NCBI RefSeq assembly: GCF_007679495.1
Contig: NZ_VEGP01000001.1
Location: 62,001 to 126,000, forward strand
DNA: 64,000 nucleotides
Origin: Paenibacillus sp. 32O-W
Lineage (GTDB): Bacteria > Bacillota > Bacilli > Paenibacillales > NBRC-103111
Direction: 5' to 3'
The notes under the pieces were generated by a model. That model had not been told where the DNA came from, did not search any database, and saw nothing but the letters and a program-made list of their open reading frames with translations. Shown here in pieces: positions 1-7,462 of the stretch. A program made the translations under genes and the position numbers. Positions within the stretch are counted from its first letter, which is position 1. Each line of letters starts with the position of its first letter.

Positions 1-381
1 GGTCAAATAACTGTGGCGTCCATCCCTCTGACCGTTCTTATCATTTTAAGCGGGGCGGTTGTCTTGTTTACGATCGGTCTGGTCTCGGCCACTATGGGCT
101 TCTGGATTACCCGTGTCCGGGATTTACAGAATATTACGGAAGATGCCTCGCATGCGGCCGCCCGCTATCCGCTTCTGATCTACCCGAAGTGGCTGCAGCT
201 CCTCCTGGTCTCGATTCTGCCGGTCGGGCTGGTCAACTATATCCCCTCCTTGTATATTCTTCGGGGACAATACGGGCTGTGGGTGCTTGTACTGACGACT
301 GCTCTGGCTGCATTCGCTCTATGGCTCGGTCTCCGCTTCTGGCGAATGGGACTGTCCAAATATCAGAGTACCGGCAATTAA
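1..381 (+). CDS. ABC-2 type transporter permease, C-terminal part (runs off window start)
   Basis: The frame is open to the first base, so the gene begins outside the window; the GTG at 13 is not taken as the start. About 125 residues remain, with hydrophobic segments near residues 5-27, 57-80 and 85-105, ending in a polar tail. The pattern and the short 'KYQSTG'-like tail fit the COG3694 permeases that pair with COG4586 ATPases, and such an ATPase follows 45 bases downstream. It probably forms the membrane part of an exporter of unknown substrate. Truncation by the window edge is the only oddity. Confidence 0.8.
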   Translation, partial: GQITVASIPLTVLIILSGAVVLFTIGLVSATMGFWITRVRDLQNITEDASHAAARYPLLIYPKWLQLLLVSILPVGLVNYIPSLYILRGQYGLWVLVLTTALAAFALWLGLRFWRMGLSKYQSTGN

Positions 382-426
382 ATCAGGGCTGCTCCGTACA
401 AAAACCGACATGAAAGGAGTTCAATA

Positions 427-1398
427 ATGATCGAGGTTGAGCGAATCAGTAAAAGCTTCAAAATTCCGGTCGTTAAAGAAGGACGATTCCAAGGCATACG
501 CAGTCTGTTATCTCGGGAGTCTACCGAAAAGTTCGCCGTGAAGGATATTAGCTTTCGGGTGAACAGAGGGGAATTTGTCGGATATATCGGTCCGAACGGG
601 GCGGGGAAATCTACGACGATCAAAATGCTCACGGGCATTCTTCATCCCTCCGCCGGGGAAGTGCGGATTTTCGGCCTTAGTCCGCAAAAGCACCGCAGGG
701 AAGTCGTCCGCCACCTGGGAGTCGTCTTCGGACAGCGGACCCAGTTGTGGTGGGATCTTCCGGTGAAGGACTCGTTTGAAATTTTGGCGGCAATGTATAA
801 GCTGGATCATCGGATCAAGGAAGCCCGGCTTGCCCAGTTAAGCGAGATCCTCCAGTTGGATGAATTTATCTCCACCCCCGTCCGCAAGCTGTCCCTTGGA
901 CAAAGAATGCGGGCCGATCTGGCGGCCTCCATGCTTCATGACCCGGACATCTTGTTCCTGGATGAGCCGACCATCGGACTCGATGTAGTTGCGAAACGCA
1001 ATATAAGGGAATTTCTGGCGAAAATTAATCGGGAGCTGAACAAAACGATTCTGCTGACGACCCACGATATGGACGATATTGAACAGCTCTGCCAGCGGGT
1101 TATCGTGATCAATCACGGAACCCTCGCTTATAACGGAAGCATTCAGGAGCTCCGGGACCGAATCGGGCTTCCTACAATCATTAAAGTAAGCTATCGGCAA
1201 TCCTTCGCCGAGGAGGGCTCCACCGCCGATCTGCCCTTTACGATCCTTGAGCGTGAGGAATCGGCGCTTACCATACAATGCAACAGACAGGAAACGACCG
1301 CAATGGAGGTCCTTCGGATTCTTAACCAGTGGGGAGAAGTGGACGATGTACATATGGAGGAGCCGGATTTCGAGGATGTTATCCATAGGGTTTATTAG
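427..1398 (+). CDS. ABC-2 transporter ATP-binding protein (COG4586 type)
   Basis: This is the ATPase of the exporter whose permease precedes it. Walker A is GPNGAGKST at about residues 55-63, the Q-loop region reads FGQRTQLWWD near 101-110, the signature LSLGQ is at about 155-159, and Walker B is DILFLDEPT near 174-182 followed by an H-switch histidine in TTHD. The Q-loop sequence is typical of the COG4586 group, which works with COG4587 and COG3694 permeases. The ATG start has AAAGGAG seven bases upstream. At 323 residues it is of normal length. The transported substrate cannot be read from sequence. Confidence 0.92.
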   Translation: MIEVERISKSFKIPVVKEGRFQGIRSLLSRESTEKFAVKDISFRVNRGEFVGYIGPNGAGKSTTIKMLTGILHPSAGEVRIFGLSPQKHRREVVRHLGVVFGQRTQLWWDLPVKDSFEILAAMYKLDHRIKEARLAQLSEILQLDEFISTPVRKLSLGQRMRADLAASMLHDPDILFLDEPTIGLDVVAKRNIREFLAKINRELNKTILLTTHDMDDIEQLCQRVIVINHGTLAYNGSIQELRDRIGLPTIIKVSYRQSFAEEGSTADLPFTILEREESALTIQCNRQETTAMEVLRILNQWGEVDDVHMEEPDFEDVIHRVY

Positions 1399-1471
1399 AA
1401 GGCAGGCTAGAAAACGGTCGTGACCCGGCAAATTTGCTTCTCCTCCCCCTTCCCTCCCCCTGTTCTAAAGC

Positions 1472-1515
1472 AAAAGCTCCCTCATATCGCATCGGCGAAG
1501 AGGGAGCTTTTATTA
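1472..1515. terminator. Bidirectional intrinsic terminator
   Basis: A 12-base perfect stem (AAAAGCTCCCTC with GAGGGAGCTTTT, 1472-1483 and 1500-1511) has T-rich flanks on both strands. It lies between the convergent ABC ATPase gene and the CotF-like gene and can end both transcripts. Confidence 0.9.
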
Positions 1516-1537
1516 TGATTTTACCGTACCTTGACAA

Positions 1538-2590
1538 CTAAAACTGGTGTCCTGCGGAATCCTCCGTTTCGGAGGAGCTTGCTGAAGAAACGGAGCTCAT
1601 CCCGGAACCGTTATGCTGCGCTGCCGAAGACATTCCGCCTCCAGCCATAGAAGCCCCGGCCGCGGATGAGGAAGATGGAGAGGATCCGGCCCCCGTAGAA
1701 GAGCCGGACGTCACTGCAGACCCTCCCGAATTTGCGGCTCCCGATGTCATCGAAGTCCCCGCCCCAGACGTTCCGGATGCCAAGGAGGAGTAACCCTGTC
1801 CCGATGCAGAGCCGGAGGACAGCCTTGCCGGAGAGCCTGCGGAAGTCATCGCTAAGGAGCCCGCTCCGCCGCCATGATTTGCTCCGTATCCGCTCATGAC
1901 CGGGCCCGAATATGTCGTGCCTGTCTGACTTGAGGAGGCATACGGAGAGGAATGCGTCATGCCAGGCCGATTGGAAGCCGGATATGAGCCGTATGCGCCG
2001 GATATGGAGCTTCCAGCAGGATTGCCGGCATACCCTCCCATTTCCATCGGCTTATAGCTGTGGAGGAATGTTTTGGCCGTATGATCATTCATGGTCGGTA
2101 CTTGATATTGTCCCTGCTCGTTCATGAACAAGAAGACCTCATAAGCCTGATTCGAGCAGGTCACTGCCCCATCCATCAGCATTTGCCGCAGGTTAGGATC
2201 CGCACATTCCAGAGATGCCGCCATATGTGATTTGGCCGACTGCTTATGAAAGGACAGCATCGCAAATAAAATTTGCTTATCGTTAAGACGCCCATGCATT
2301 TGCGGAATTTGCGGAATGGGCTGATGCAGCCCGTATTTGATCTGCTGCGGGGAAGACGGGGGCATGCCATAAGCCTGGGGTCCGCCCTGCGCGGCAGAGT
2401 AATCATGTGTGTATGCGACTAACTGATCGTAGTGACGAATCGCCGTGTTCAGATGTGCCTGGAGCATCTGCCGGAGCCGCTGATCTTCGCATTGCTCCGC
2501 ATACATCGAGAAATGATTAATGAGATTAACCTTTTCATTCAACATTTCATGAGCTTCCATCGTTTCATGTGCGCCAAAAGGCATGGCCAT
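1538..2590 (-). CDS. CotF-like spore coat protein with Ser/Gly-rich tail
   Basis: The 350-residue product has two helical segments resembling Coat F domains, about residues 5-60 and 90-165, rich in His, Gln and Met and ending in the motif RQML in both. They are followed by roughly 180 residues of low-complexity Ser/Gly/Ala/Met sequence. Coat F proteins are structural parts of the spore coat in Bacillales. A longer frame opens upstream from a TTG, but ATG at 2590 is preceded by AAAGGAG at the right distance, so this start is chosen; a second ATG follows two codons later. It is a single gene facing the ABC genes. The tail is probably disordered and may vary between strains. Confidence 0.75.
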   Translation of the reverse strand: MAMPFGAHETMEAHEMLNEKVNLINHFSMYAEQCEDQRLRQMLQAHLNTAIRHYDQLVAYTHDYSAAQGGPQAYGMPPSSPQQIKYGLHQPIPQIPQMHGRLNDKQILFAMLSFHKQSAKSHMAASLECADPNLRQMLMDGAVTCSNQAYEVFLFMNEQGQYQVPTMNDHTAKTFLHSYKPMEMGGYAGNPAGSSISGAYGSYPASNRPGMTHSSPYASSSQTGTTYSGPVMSGYGANHGGGAGSLAMTSAGSPARLSSGSASGQGYSSLASGTSGAGTSMTSGAANSGGSAVTSGSSTGAGSSPSSSSAAGASMAGGGMSSAAQHNGSGMSSVSSASSSETEDSAGHQF

Positions 2591-2832
2591 GCACTCCTTT
2601 TCGAGGGATATTTGTCCAGAGCTTACTATTCCCCCAAAATTCCCTGCCCATTCCGTACTCTCTGAGGCCAAATGACGGAATGAGCTCCCCTCTTTGTGGA
2701 ATAGAGCTCGCGAGGTGTGCAATCCCTCTTTATTCCTCCTTCATTCCCGGCACGTTAGCGCTTCGTATCTTTTTTGCTTTTTGATATAATAATATTTTAC
2801 TGAAGGAATGGACAGAAAAGAGGCGAGCTACT

Positions 2833-4047
2833 TTGGAACGATGGCGGATTAACTTGCTTGTCCTGTGGTTCGGACAGTTTTTCGTTATGGGGGGAATGAC
2901 GATGATCATTCCTTTTTTGCCTCTTTACCTTCAAGAGATGGGAATGTCGGATCCGAGCCACCTTTCACTGTGGGCGGGAATGATCTTTGCTGCGAATTTT
3001 GTAACCTCCTTTATTTTTCAGCCGATTTGGGGCGGTTTGGCGGACCGTTATGGTAGAAAAATGATGCTGCTCCGCTCCGGATTTGGAATGGCTATTGTCA
3101 TGGTACTGATGGGCTTTGCGCAGGACGCCTGGCATCTGCTGCTGCTGAGAATGCTGAACGGAACAATTTCGGGATTTGTCCCTGCGGCGATTTCTCTGGT
3201 TTCGGCGAACACGCCGAAGGAAAGAATCGGGTTCGCTATGGGAATGGTTCAGTCGGGCGGGATGGCGGGTACTATTCTTGGACCGCTGCTCGGCGGATTA
3301 TTGGCATCGACGATGGGTTATCGACCGATTTTTTATCTGACCGGGGTGATGCTCTTTATCGCCTCCCTGCTGGCCGCATTTCTTGTGAAAGAAGACTTTA
3401 ACAAAGAAGAAGCCAAGGTTCAGCCGAAGGTATCCGTATTCGCCGGACTTAGACAGTTGGGGAAAATTCCCCAGCTTCCCGCGCTCTTCTGTGTAACCTT
3501 CCTGATCCAGTTCGCGCTGCTCGGGCCGATGCCCCAAATGCCTTTATATGTTCAGGAATTGTACGGACGACCCGAAATGCTGGCATTTATGGCCGGATTG
3601 GTTGGCTCGGTCAATGGATTTTCCAACATGATCTCCTCCCCTATTCTTGGACGTTGGGGAGACCGGTTGGGCTCCGAGAAAATATTGGGAGTCTGTCTTA
3701 TCGGCTCTGCGATCGCCTGTATTCCGCAGGCTCTGGTAACGAATGTATGGCAGCTTCTGATTTCGCGGTTTTTCCTCGGAATTTTCATGGGCGGATTGCT
3801 TCCTTCCGTTAACGCCATTATCCGCCAATATACTCCTGACGGCATGGAAAGCCGCGCTTACAGCTTCAACACAAGCACGTTAAGTCTGGGCAATCTGATC
3901 GGGCCGATTACCGGCGGAATTCTGACGGCCACGATCACTATTCGCGGACTGTTTATCGTCTCTGCCGTACTTCTGCTGCTAAATGTGCTTTGGGTCAAGA
4001 AAACCCTCTTCCGTAAAACGGCCTCCGCCGATAAGGACGCAGGCTGA
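2833..4047 (+). CDS. MFS multidrug-efflux-like transporter
   Basis: The 404-residue protein has the twelve-helix pattern of the major facilitator superfamily. The loop 2-3 motif is seen as GGLADRYGRK near residue 65-75 and the motif C-like segment GTILGPLLGG lies in helix 5, typical of proton-coupled drug exporters. It starts at TTG 2833 behind a purine-rich AGAGGCG. A TATAAT box lies at 2785-2790 but its -35 is poor. It is transcribed alone and ends at a hairpin. A clear paralogue sits at 61006-62208. The substrate is unknown; sugar or siderophore efflux cannot be ruled out. Confidence 0.85.
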   Translation: MERWRINLLVLWFGQFFVMGGMTMIIPFLPLYLQEMGMSDPSHLSLWAGMIFAANFVTSFIFQPIWGGLADRYGRKMMLLRSGFGMAIVMVLMGFAQDAWHLLLLRMLNGTISGFVPAAISLVSANTPKERIGFAMGMVQSGGMAGTILGPLLGGLLASTMGYRPIFYLTGVMLFIASLLAAFLVKEDFNKEEAKVQPKVSVFAGLRQLGKIPQLPALFCVTFLIQFALLGPMPQMPLYVQELYGRPEMLAFMAGLVGSVNGFSNMISSPILGRWGDRLGSEKILGVCLIGSAIACIPQALVTNVWQLLISRFFLGIFMGGLLPSVNAIIRQYTPDGMESRAYSFNTSTLSLGNLIGPITGGILTATITIRGLFIVSAVLLLLNVLWVKKTLFRKTASADKDAG

Positions 4048-4073
4048 CCATTATCCTGCATTTGTAAATCATC

Positions 4074-4112
4074 ACCCCACCGAGGCTGTTTCCTTCGGAG
4101 GGGTATTTTTTT
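4074..4112 (+). terminator. Intrinsic terminator after MFS gene
   Basis: Interrupted stem ACCCC-ACCGAGG with CCTTCGG-AGGGGT followed by a run of T ending at 4112, 27 bases after the MFS stop codon. Confidence 0.8.
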
Positions 4113-4282
4113 GCCCAATGCGATCGTCTAGTTAACTGAAACAGGAAAATTTTGACGATTTTGTGACAAAAGATGGATTTTGTAAAGATTATCAACTTTT
4201 TTAAAAAATAAATGAAACGAAATCGATTTTAAAATGGTCTATGTAAGTAGGAATGTTAATCAGGGTTTAGAGAGGGGAACGC

Positions 4283-4435
4283 ATGATGAAAATTAACATA
4301 AAGAAAATGCTCGTGACCTTTCTTTGTGCGGAGCTGTTGTTGTTTTATATCGGCCTGATTCAGCCGCAATCCGTCCAGGAAAGCAGCTTCCATGAAATGA
4401 ACGCCCAGAAGATCAAGCCGGCCCTGCAGCCTTAG
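4283..4435 (+). CDS. Small membrane-anchored protein, 50 residues
   Basis: A 50-residue frame begins ATGATG at 4283, about seven bases after AGAGGGGAA, a usable ribosome binding site. The product has a basic N-terminus (MMKINIKK), one hydrophobic stretch at about residues 9-27 and a polar 20-residue tail ending in Gln-Pro. This is the layout of a single-pass membrane peptide or an uncleaved signal anchor. I do not recognise a family. It stands alone between the MFS terminator and a convergent methyltransferase gene. Its existence rests on the start signal and clean hydrophobic profile only. Confidence 0.5.
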   Translation: MMKINIKKMLVTFLCAELLLFYIGLIQPQSVQESSFHEMNAQKIKPALQP

Positions 4436-4504
4436 ACAGAAAGAAAATCAGTACAGGGATGTAAGGGGATTCATCATTAAGAGAGGCGGATCTCGATTCT
4501 CAGT

Positions 4505-4550
4505 AAAACAAAGCCGCTTCCTAAGTATGCGGATAGAGATGAAGCGGCTT
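4505..4550 (-). terminator. Intrinsic terminator of O-methyltransferase gene
   Basis: Perfect 10-base arms AAGCCGCTTC and GAAGCGGCTT (4511-4520, 4541-4550); reading on the minus strand a T-rich tract follows. It lies 28 bases after the stop of the minus-strand gene. Confidence 0.8.
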
Positions 4551-4578
4551 CCTACTTTAAAATTGTCTGCACAAGCCT

Positions 4579-5214
4579 CTATTTGACCCGGGCTATGGCC
4601 AAGCCGTCATAAGCGGGCAAGAGCACTCCTTCCAGCCGTTCATCCGAGGTTATTCTTTCGTTAAATTGTCTCATTTTGACGACCGAATTTCCTTGTTTTT
4701 CGGGATTAACCGTTTTTCCCCGCATGAAAGTGTTGTCTCCTACGATGATCGCGCCCGGGTTGGCCAATTTTATGGCCCAGTCCAGATAGGCAGGGTAATT
4801 TCCTTTGTCCGCATCAATGAAGAAAAAGTCGAAGGTTCTCCCCTCCACAGCGAGTGCCTCCAGAGAAATCAGCGCCTCTCCTATGCGGTATTCCACCTTA
4901 TCCCCTAAACCGGCTTCCTCCATATGATACCGGGCCAATTCCGCATACTCGGGCTTCAGCTCCAGAGAAACCAGCTGCCCACCATCTCCCAAACCGCGCG
5001 CCAGACATATTCCGCTGTATCCTCCCAATGCTCCGATTTCAAGAATTTGTTGGGCTCCGCTTATTCTCACCAGTATCGTAAGCAGCTTGCCATACCCCGG
5101 TGCAATGGAGACTTCCGGCATATCCTTCTTGCGAATTCTCTCGAGCACCCTTTCCAGATCCGGGTCCGGCCCAAGCAGAGACTCCGCATATTTTTCTTCA
5201 TCCAAAGCACTCAT
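4579..5214 (-). CDS. SAM-dependent O-methyltransferase (COG4122 family)
   Basis: This 211-residue protein has the class I methyltransferase fold of the catechol/caffeoyl-CoA O-methyltransferase group. The SAM loop reads LEIGALGGYSG near residues 57-67, an acidic loop is at LVSLELKPEY, and the metal-binding residues lie in FFIDADKGNY and VGDNTF. The substrate could be a small phenol or a tRNA wobble base as for B. subtilis TrmR, a distant relative; sequence alone does not decide. The ATG has AAGGAGG about nine bases upstream. It is divergent from the RNA methyltransferase gene and transcribed alone. Confidence 0.85.
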   Translation of the reverse strand: MSALDEEKYAESLLGPDPDLERVLERIRKKDMPEVSIAPGYGKLLTILVRISGAQQILEIGALGGYSGICLARGLGDGGQLVSLELKPEYAELARYHMEEAGLGDKVEYRIGEALISLEALAVEGRTFDFFFIDADKGNYPAYLDWAIKLANPGAIIVGDNTFMRGKTVNPEKQGNSVVKMRQFNERITSDERLEGVLLPAYDGLAIARVK

Positions 5215-5245
5215 ATTCTGTCATCCTCCTTGTCCCTCGAAGTGT

Positions 5246-5274
5246 TTGTCACGCAGGGCAGATTATCCTATACT
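5246..5274 (+). promoter_or_regulatory. Sigma-A promoter of RNA methyltransferase gene
   Basis: TTGTCA (5246-5251), a 17-base spacer and TATACT (5269-5274). Transcription should begin near 5281, giving a leader of about 55 bases before the GTG start at 5336. Confidence 0.8.
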
Positions 5275-5335
5275 TAAGTATTGTATGGTTTTTTGTAGGG
5301 AAGAACAATACGGCAAACAGGATTGTACAAATGGG

Positions 5336-6511
5336 GTGAATGAGATCGAATTAATCGCAACTTGTCCTATGGGCCTGGAATCTATAGTTGCCCGGGAGCT
5401 CAAGGAGCTCGGGTATGAAGATATGATGGTGGAGAACGGCAGGATCATTTTCCGAGGAGATGAGCTGGCCATATGCCGAACCAACCTATGGCTGCGGACG
5501 GCTGACCGCATTCTGATCCGAATGGGCGAATTTAGGGCGACTACTTTCGATGAACTGTTCGAAGGAACGAAAGCGCTGGACTGGCCATCCTGGATTCCGG
5601 CCAACGGGGAATTTCCGGTCGAGGGCCGCTCCCATAAATCGCAGCTGTCCAGCGTGCCGGCCTGCCAAGGTATTGTCAAGAAAGCAATCGTTGAGAAAAT
5701 GAAGCAGCGCTACCGGAAGGAATGGTTCGAAGAGACCGGCGCAAGATATGTTATTGAAGTATCGCTTCTGAATGACATTGCCACGCTGACCCTGGATACG
5801 ACGGGTCCCAGCCTGCATAAGCGGGGTTACCGGAAGCTGGTCACCGAAGCTCCGCTTAAGGAAACCTTGGCCGCGGCCATGCTTCTCCTGAGCCGTTGGA
5901 ATCCGGAGAGGCCGCTGTATGATCCGTTCTGCGGCTCAGGCACCATCCCGGTCGAAGCGGCGCTGTTGGGCTGGAATATCGCTCCGGGAATCCGGCGTTC
6001 ATTCCCATCCGAGCATTGGCCCGCAGTGCCGGATCAAATATGGCAGCAGGCACGGGAAGAAGCTTATGACCTGGTGCGCGATGACATAGAGCTGCAAATT
6101 ACCGGCTCCGACATCGATCCCAGCGCCATCGAAGTGGCTAAAGCCGCGGCCAAAAGCGCAGGTGTAGGCAAAGAACTCCGCTTTGAAGTCACTCCCGTAG
6201 CCAAAATCCGGCCGAACGGCGATTACGGCTGCATTATCACCAATCCTCCATACGGCGAGAGATTGGGAGATCGCTCCGCAGCGGAAAAAGCACTTCGACA
6301 GTTGGGCTCCGTCTTTCATGAGTTGCCTACCTGGTCGGCATTCGTGCTCAGTCCGACCAAGCAGCTTGAGCATTACTGGGCGCAGCCCCCGACCAAACGC
6401 CGCAAGCTGTTTAACGGGCGGATCGAATGTACTTTATTTCAATATTTCGGTCCCCTTCCTCCCCGCAAACCTAAGGAGGCAGCATCGGAGCAGAACGATC
6501 TGCAGCAATGA
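5336..6511 (+). CDS. Class I SAM-dependent RNA methyltransferase (RlmL/YpsC family)
   Basis: The 391-residue product has an N-terminal ferredoxin-like/THUMP region (about residues 1-160) and a C-terminal methyltransferase domain with DPFCGSGTIPVEAA near 195-210 and the N6/N2 motif NPPYGERLG near 300. This is the arrangement of B. subtilis YpsC and the N-terminal half of E. coli RlmL, which methylate a guanine of 23S rRNA. Its exact target is inferred. A longer frame opens upstream, but the family begins with 'xxIELIAT.xMGLE', which places the start at GTG 5336; the promoter at 5246-5274 agrees. The ribosome binding site is weak. Confidence 0.88.
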   Translation: MNEIELIATCPMGLESIVARELKELGYEDMMVENGRIIFRGDELAICRTNLWLRTADRILIRMGEFRATTFDELFEGTKALDWPSWIPANGEFPVEGRSHKSQLSSVPACQGIVKKAIVEKMKQRYRKEWFEETGARYVIEVSLLNDIATLTLDTTGPSLHKRGYRKLVTEAPLKETLAAAMLLLSRWNPERPLYDPFCGSGTIPVEAALLGWNIAPGIRRSFPSEHWPAVPDQIWQQAREEAYDLVRDDIELQITGSDIDPSAIEVAKAAAKSAGVGKELRFEVTPVAKIRPNGDYGCIITNPPYGERLGDRSAAEKALRQLGSVFHELPTWSAFVLSPTKQLEHYWAQPPTKRRKLFNGRIECTLFQYFGPLPPRKPKEAASEQNDLQQ

Positions 6512-6624
6512 AAAACTGCTGTTGGAGTATTTCGTGGGTGAACGACCGCGTTTTAACGAGGTTTTTATCGCCAATTAGAATTTGAAGCTATTCAGGATAC
6601 AGAAACTTATAATTCTATTGTGTT

Positions 6625-6726
6625 AAAAAAACCTAACGGAGCCTTTACTTTCGCAGAGCGAAAATCGATTTAAAGGTAAGAATGTATATGCCGCACAAAT
6701 AGAAAACCATTGCTTTCTAATTGGTC
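6625..6726 (-). repeat. Degenerate copy (E) of the intergenic structured repeat
   Basis: This segment aligns in order with the 126-bp elements at 20293 and 28131: poly-A, CCTAACGGAGCC, TTTAAAGGTA, ATGCC and an AGAAA...TTTCTAATT hairpin. The terminator arm is shortened to GGCTCC-GTTA-GG and the internal CCGGGTTATTC core is lost, so it looks like a decayed copy. Confidence 0.55.
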
Positions 6727-6792
6727 TTGGGCGATTTAACTGTAATTTATGTAGGTAAATTCAAGCGAATGGGAGAAAAGGATTGAAGTAAA

Positions 6793-6867
6793 TGGAAAAA
6801 CTACAGTTAATATTGAAGGTTTTTGCTGAAATCGCCTTTTTTGCACAAACTAGCTGTAGTTTTTCCA
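6793..6867. repeat. Intergenic inverted repeat
   Basis: Arms TGGAAAAACTACAG (6793-6806) and CTGTAGTTTTTCCA (6854-6867) are perfect complements separated by 47 bases. It sits in the 950-base gene-free stretch 6512-7462. The rest of the stretch holds no convincing gene. Confidence 0.7.
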
Positions 6868-7007
6868 CTTAGTTACCGTCTTTCGCTCCAAGAGGAGCAA
6901 ACTAACTGCATGAAATCCAGTTAGATACGCCATTCGGCGAGTACGGCACCAGAAGAAAACGAAATAGACGGTTTTTCAAGTTAAACGTCCGAGTCGAGTG
7001 TCAAACT

Positions 7008-7046
7008 ACGGCATGATCGGGTTACTTAGCGGTCATGCCGTTTTTA
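7008..7046 (+). terminator. Intrinsic-terminator-like hairpin
   Basis: ACGGCATGA-CG and CGG-TCATGCCGT form a strong stem followed by TTTTTA. It lies about 500 bases after the methyltransferase gene, so which transcript it ends is unclear. Confidence 0.6.
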
Positions 7047-7379
7047 TGTCCATGCCCATTTCTCCCAAACCGTACTTTCTATCCTTCTCCGGGTTTGTCT
7101 AACCGGATGTTTTCTCTATCCGGATGTTCTTTTCCCGGCCCTTCGATTTATTATCCCCTTGAGTCAGAAATCGTTCTCTGAGAACGCTCAATCCTTTCAT
7201 TTTCTCGTAAATGTATCAAGTCCTTTAGCGTGGAATTTTCTGAGCCGAAGGGATAATAGTCCAATGGGCACAGAAGAAGCAATTCAGCGAGCGAGTTAGC
7301 TATGACATTTGCGCACAAATCCGGCCTCCCCATCTCTGAGTCTCTGAAATTGGAAAGAACGAAGCGAAGAAACGCCTCC

Positions 7380-7409
7380 TTGTCCAAAGTCCGCTCCTTT
7401 TGTTACAAT
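7380..7409 (+). promoter_or_regulatory. Sigma-A promoter of topB
   Basis: TTGTCC (7380-7385), 18-base spacer, TACAAT (7404-7409), 54 bases before the topB start. Confidence 0.65.
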
Positions 7410-7462
7410 GGGCTGACAGAGTTAAGGCTGAAATGCCGAAACATAAGCGTTTAAGGAGAGCC

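Noticed and set aside
7151-7387. 78-codon frame on the minus strand with a TTG start and AAAGGAG
   Set aside because: It overlaps the topB promoter, has no recognised motif and no sign of a promoter of its own.
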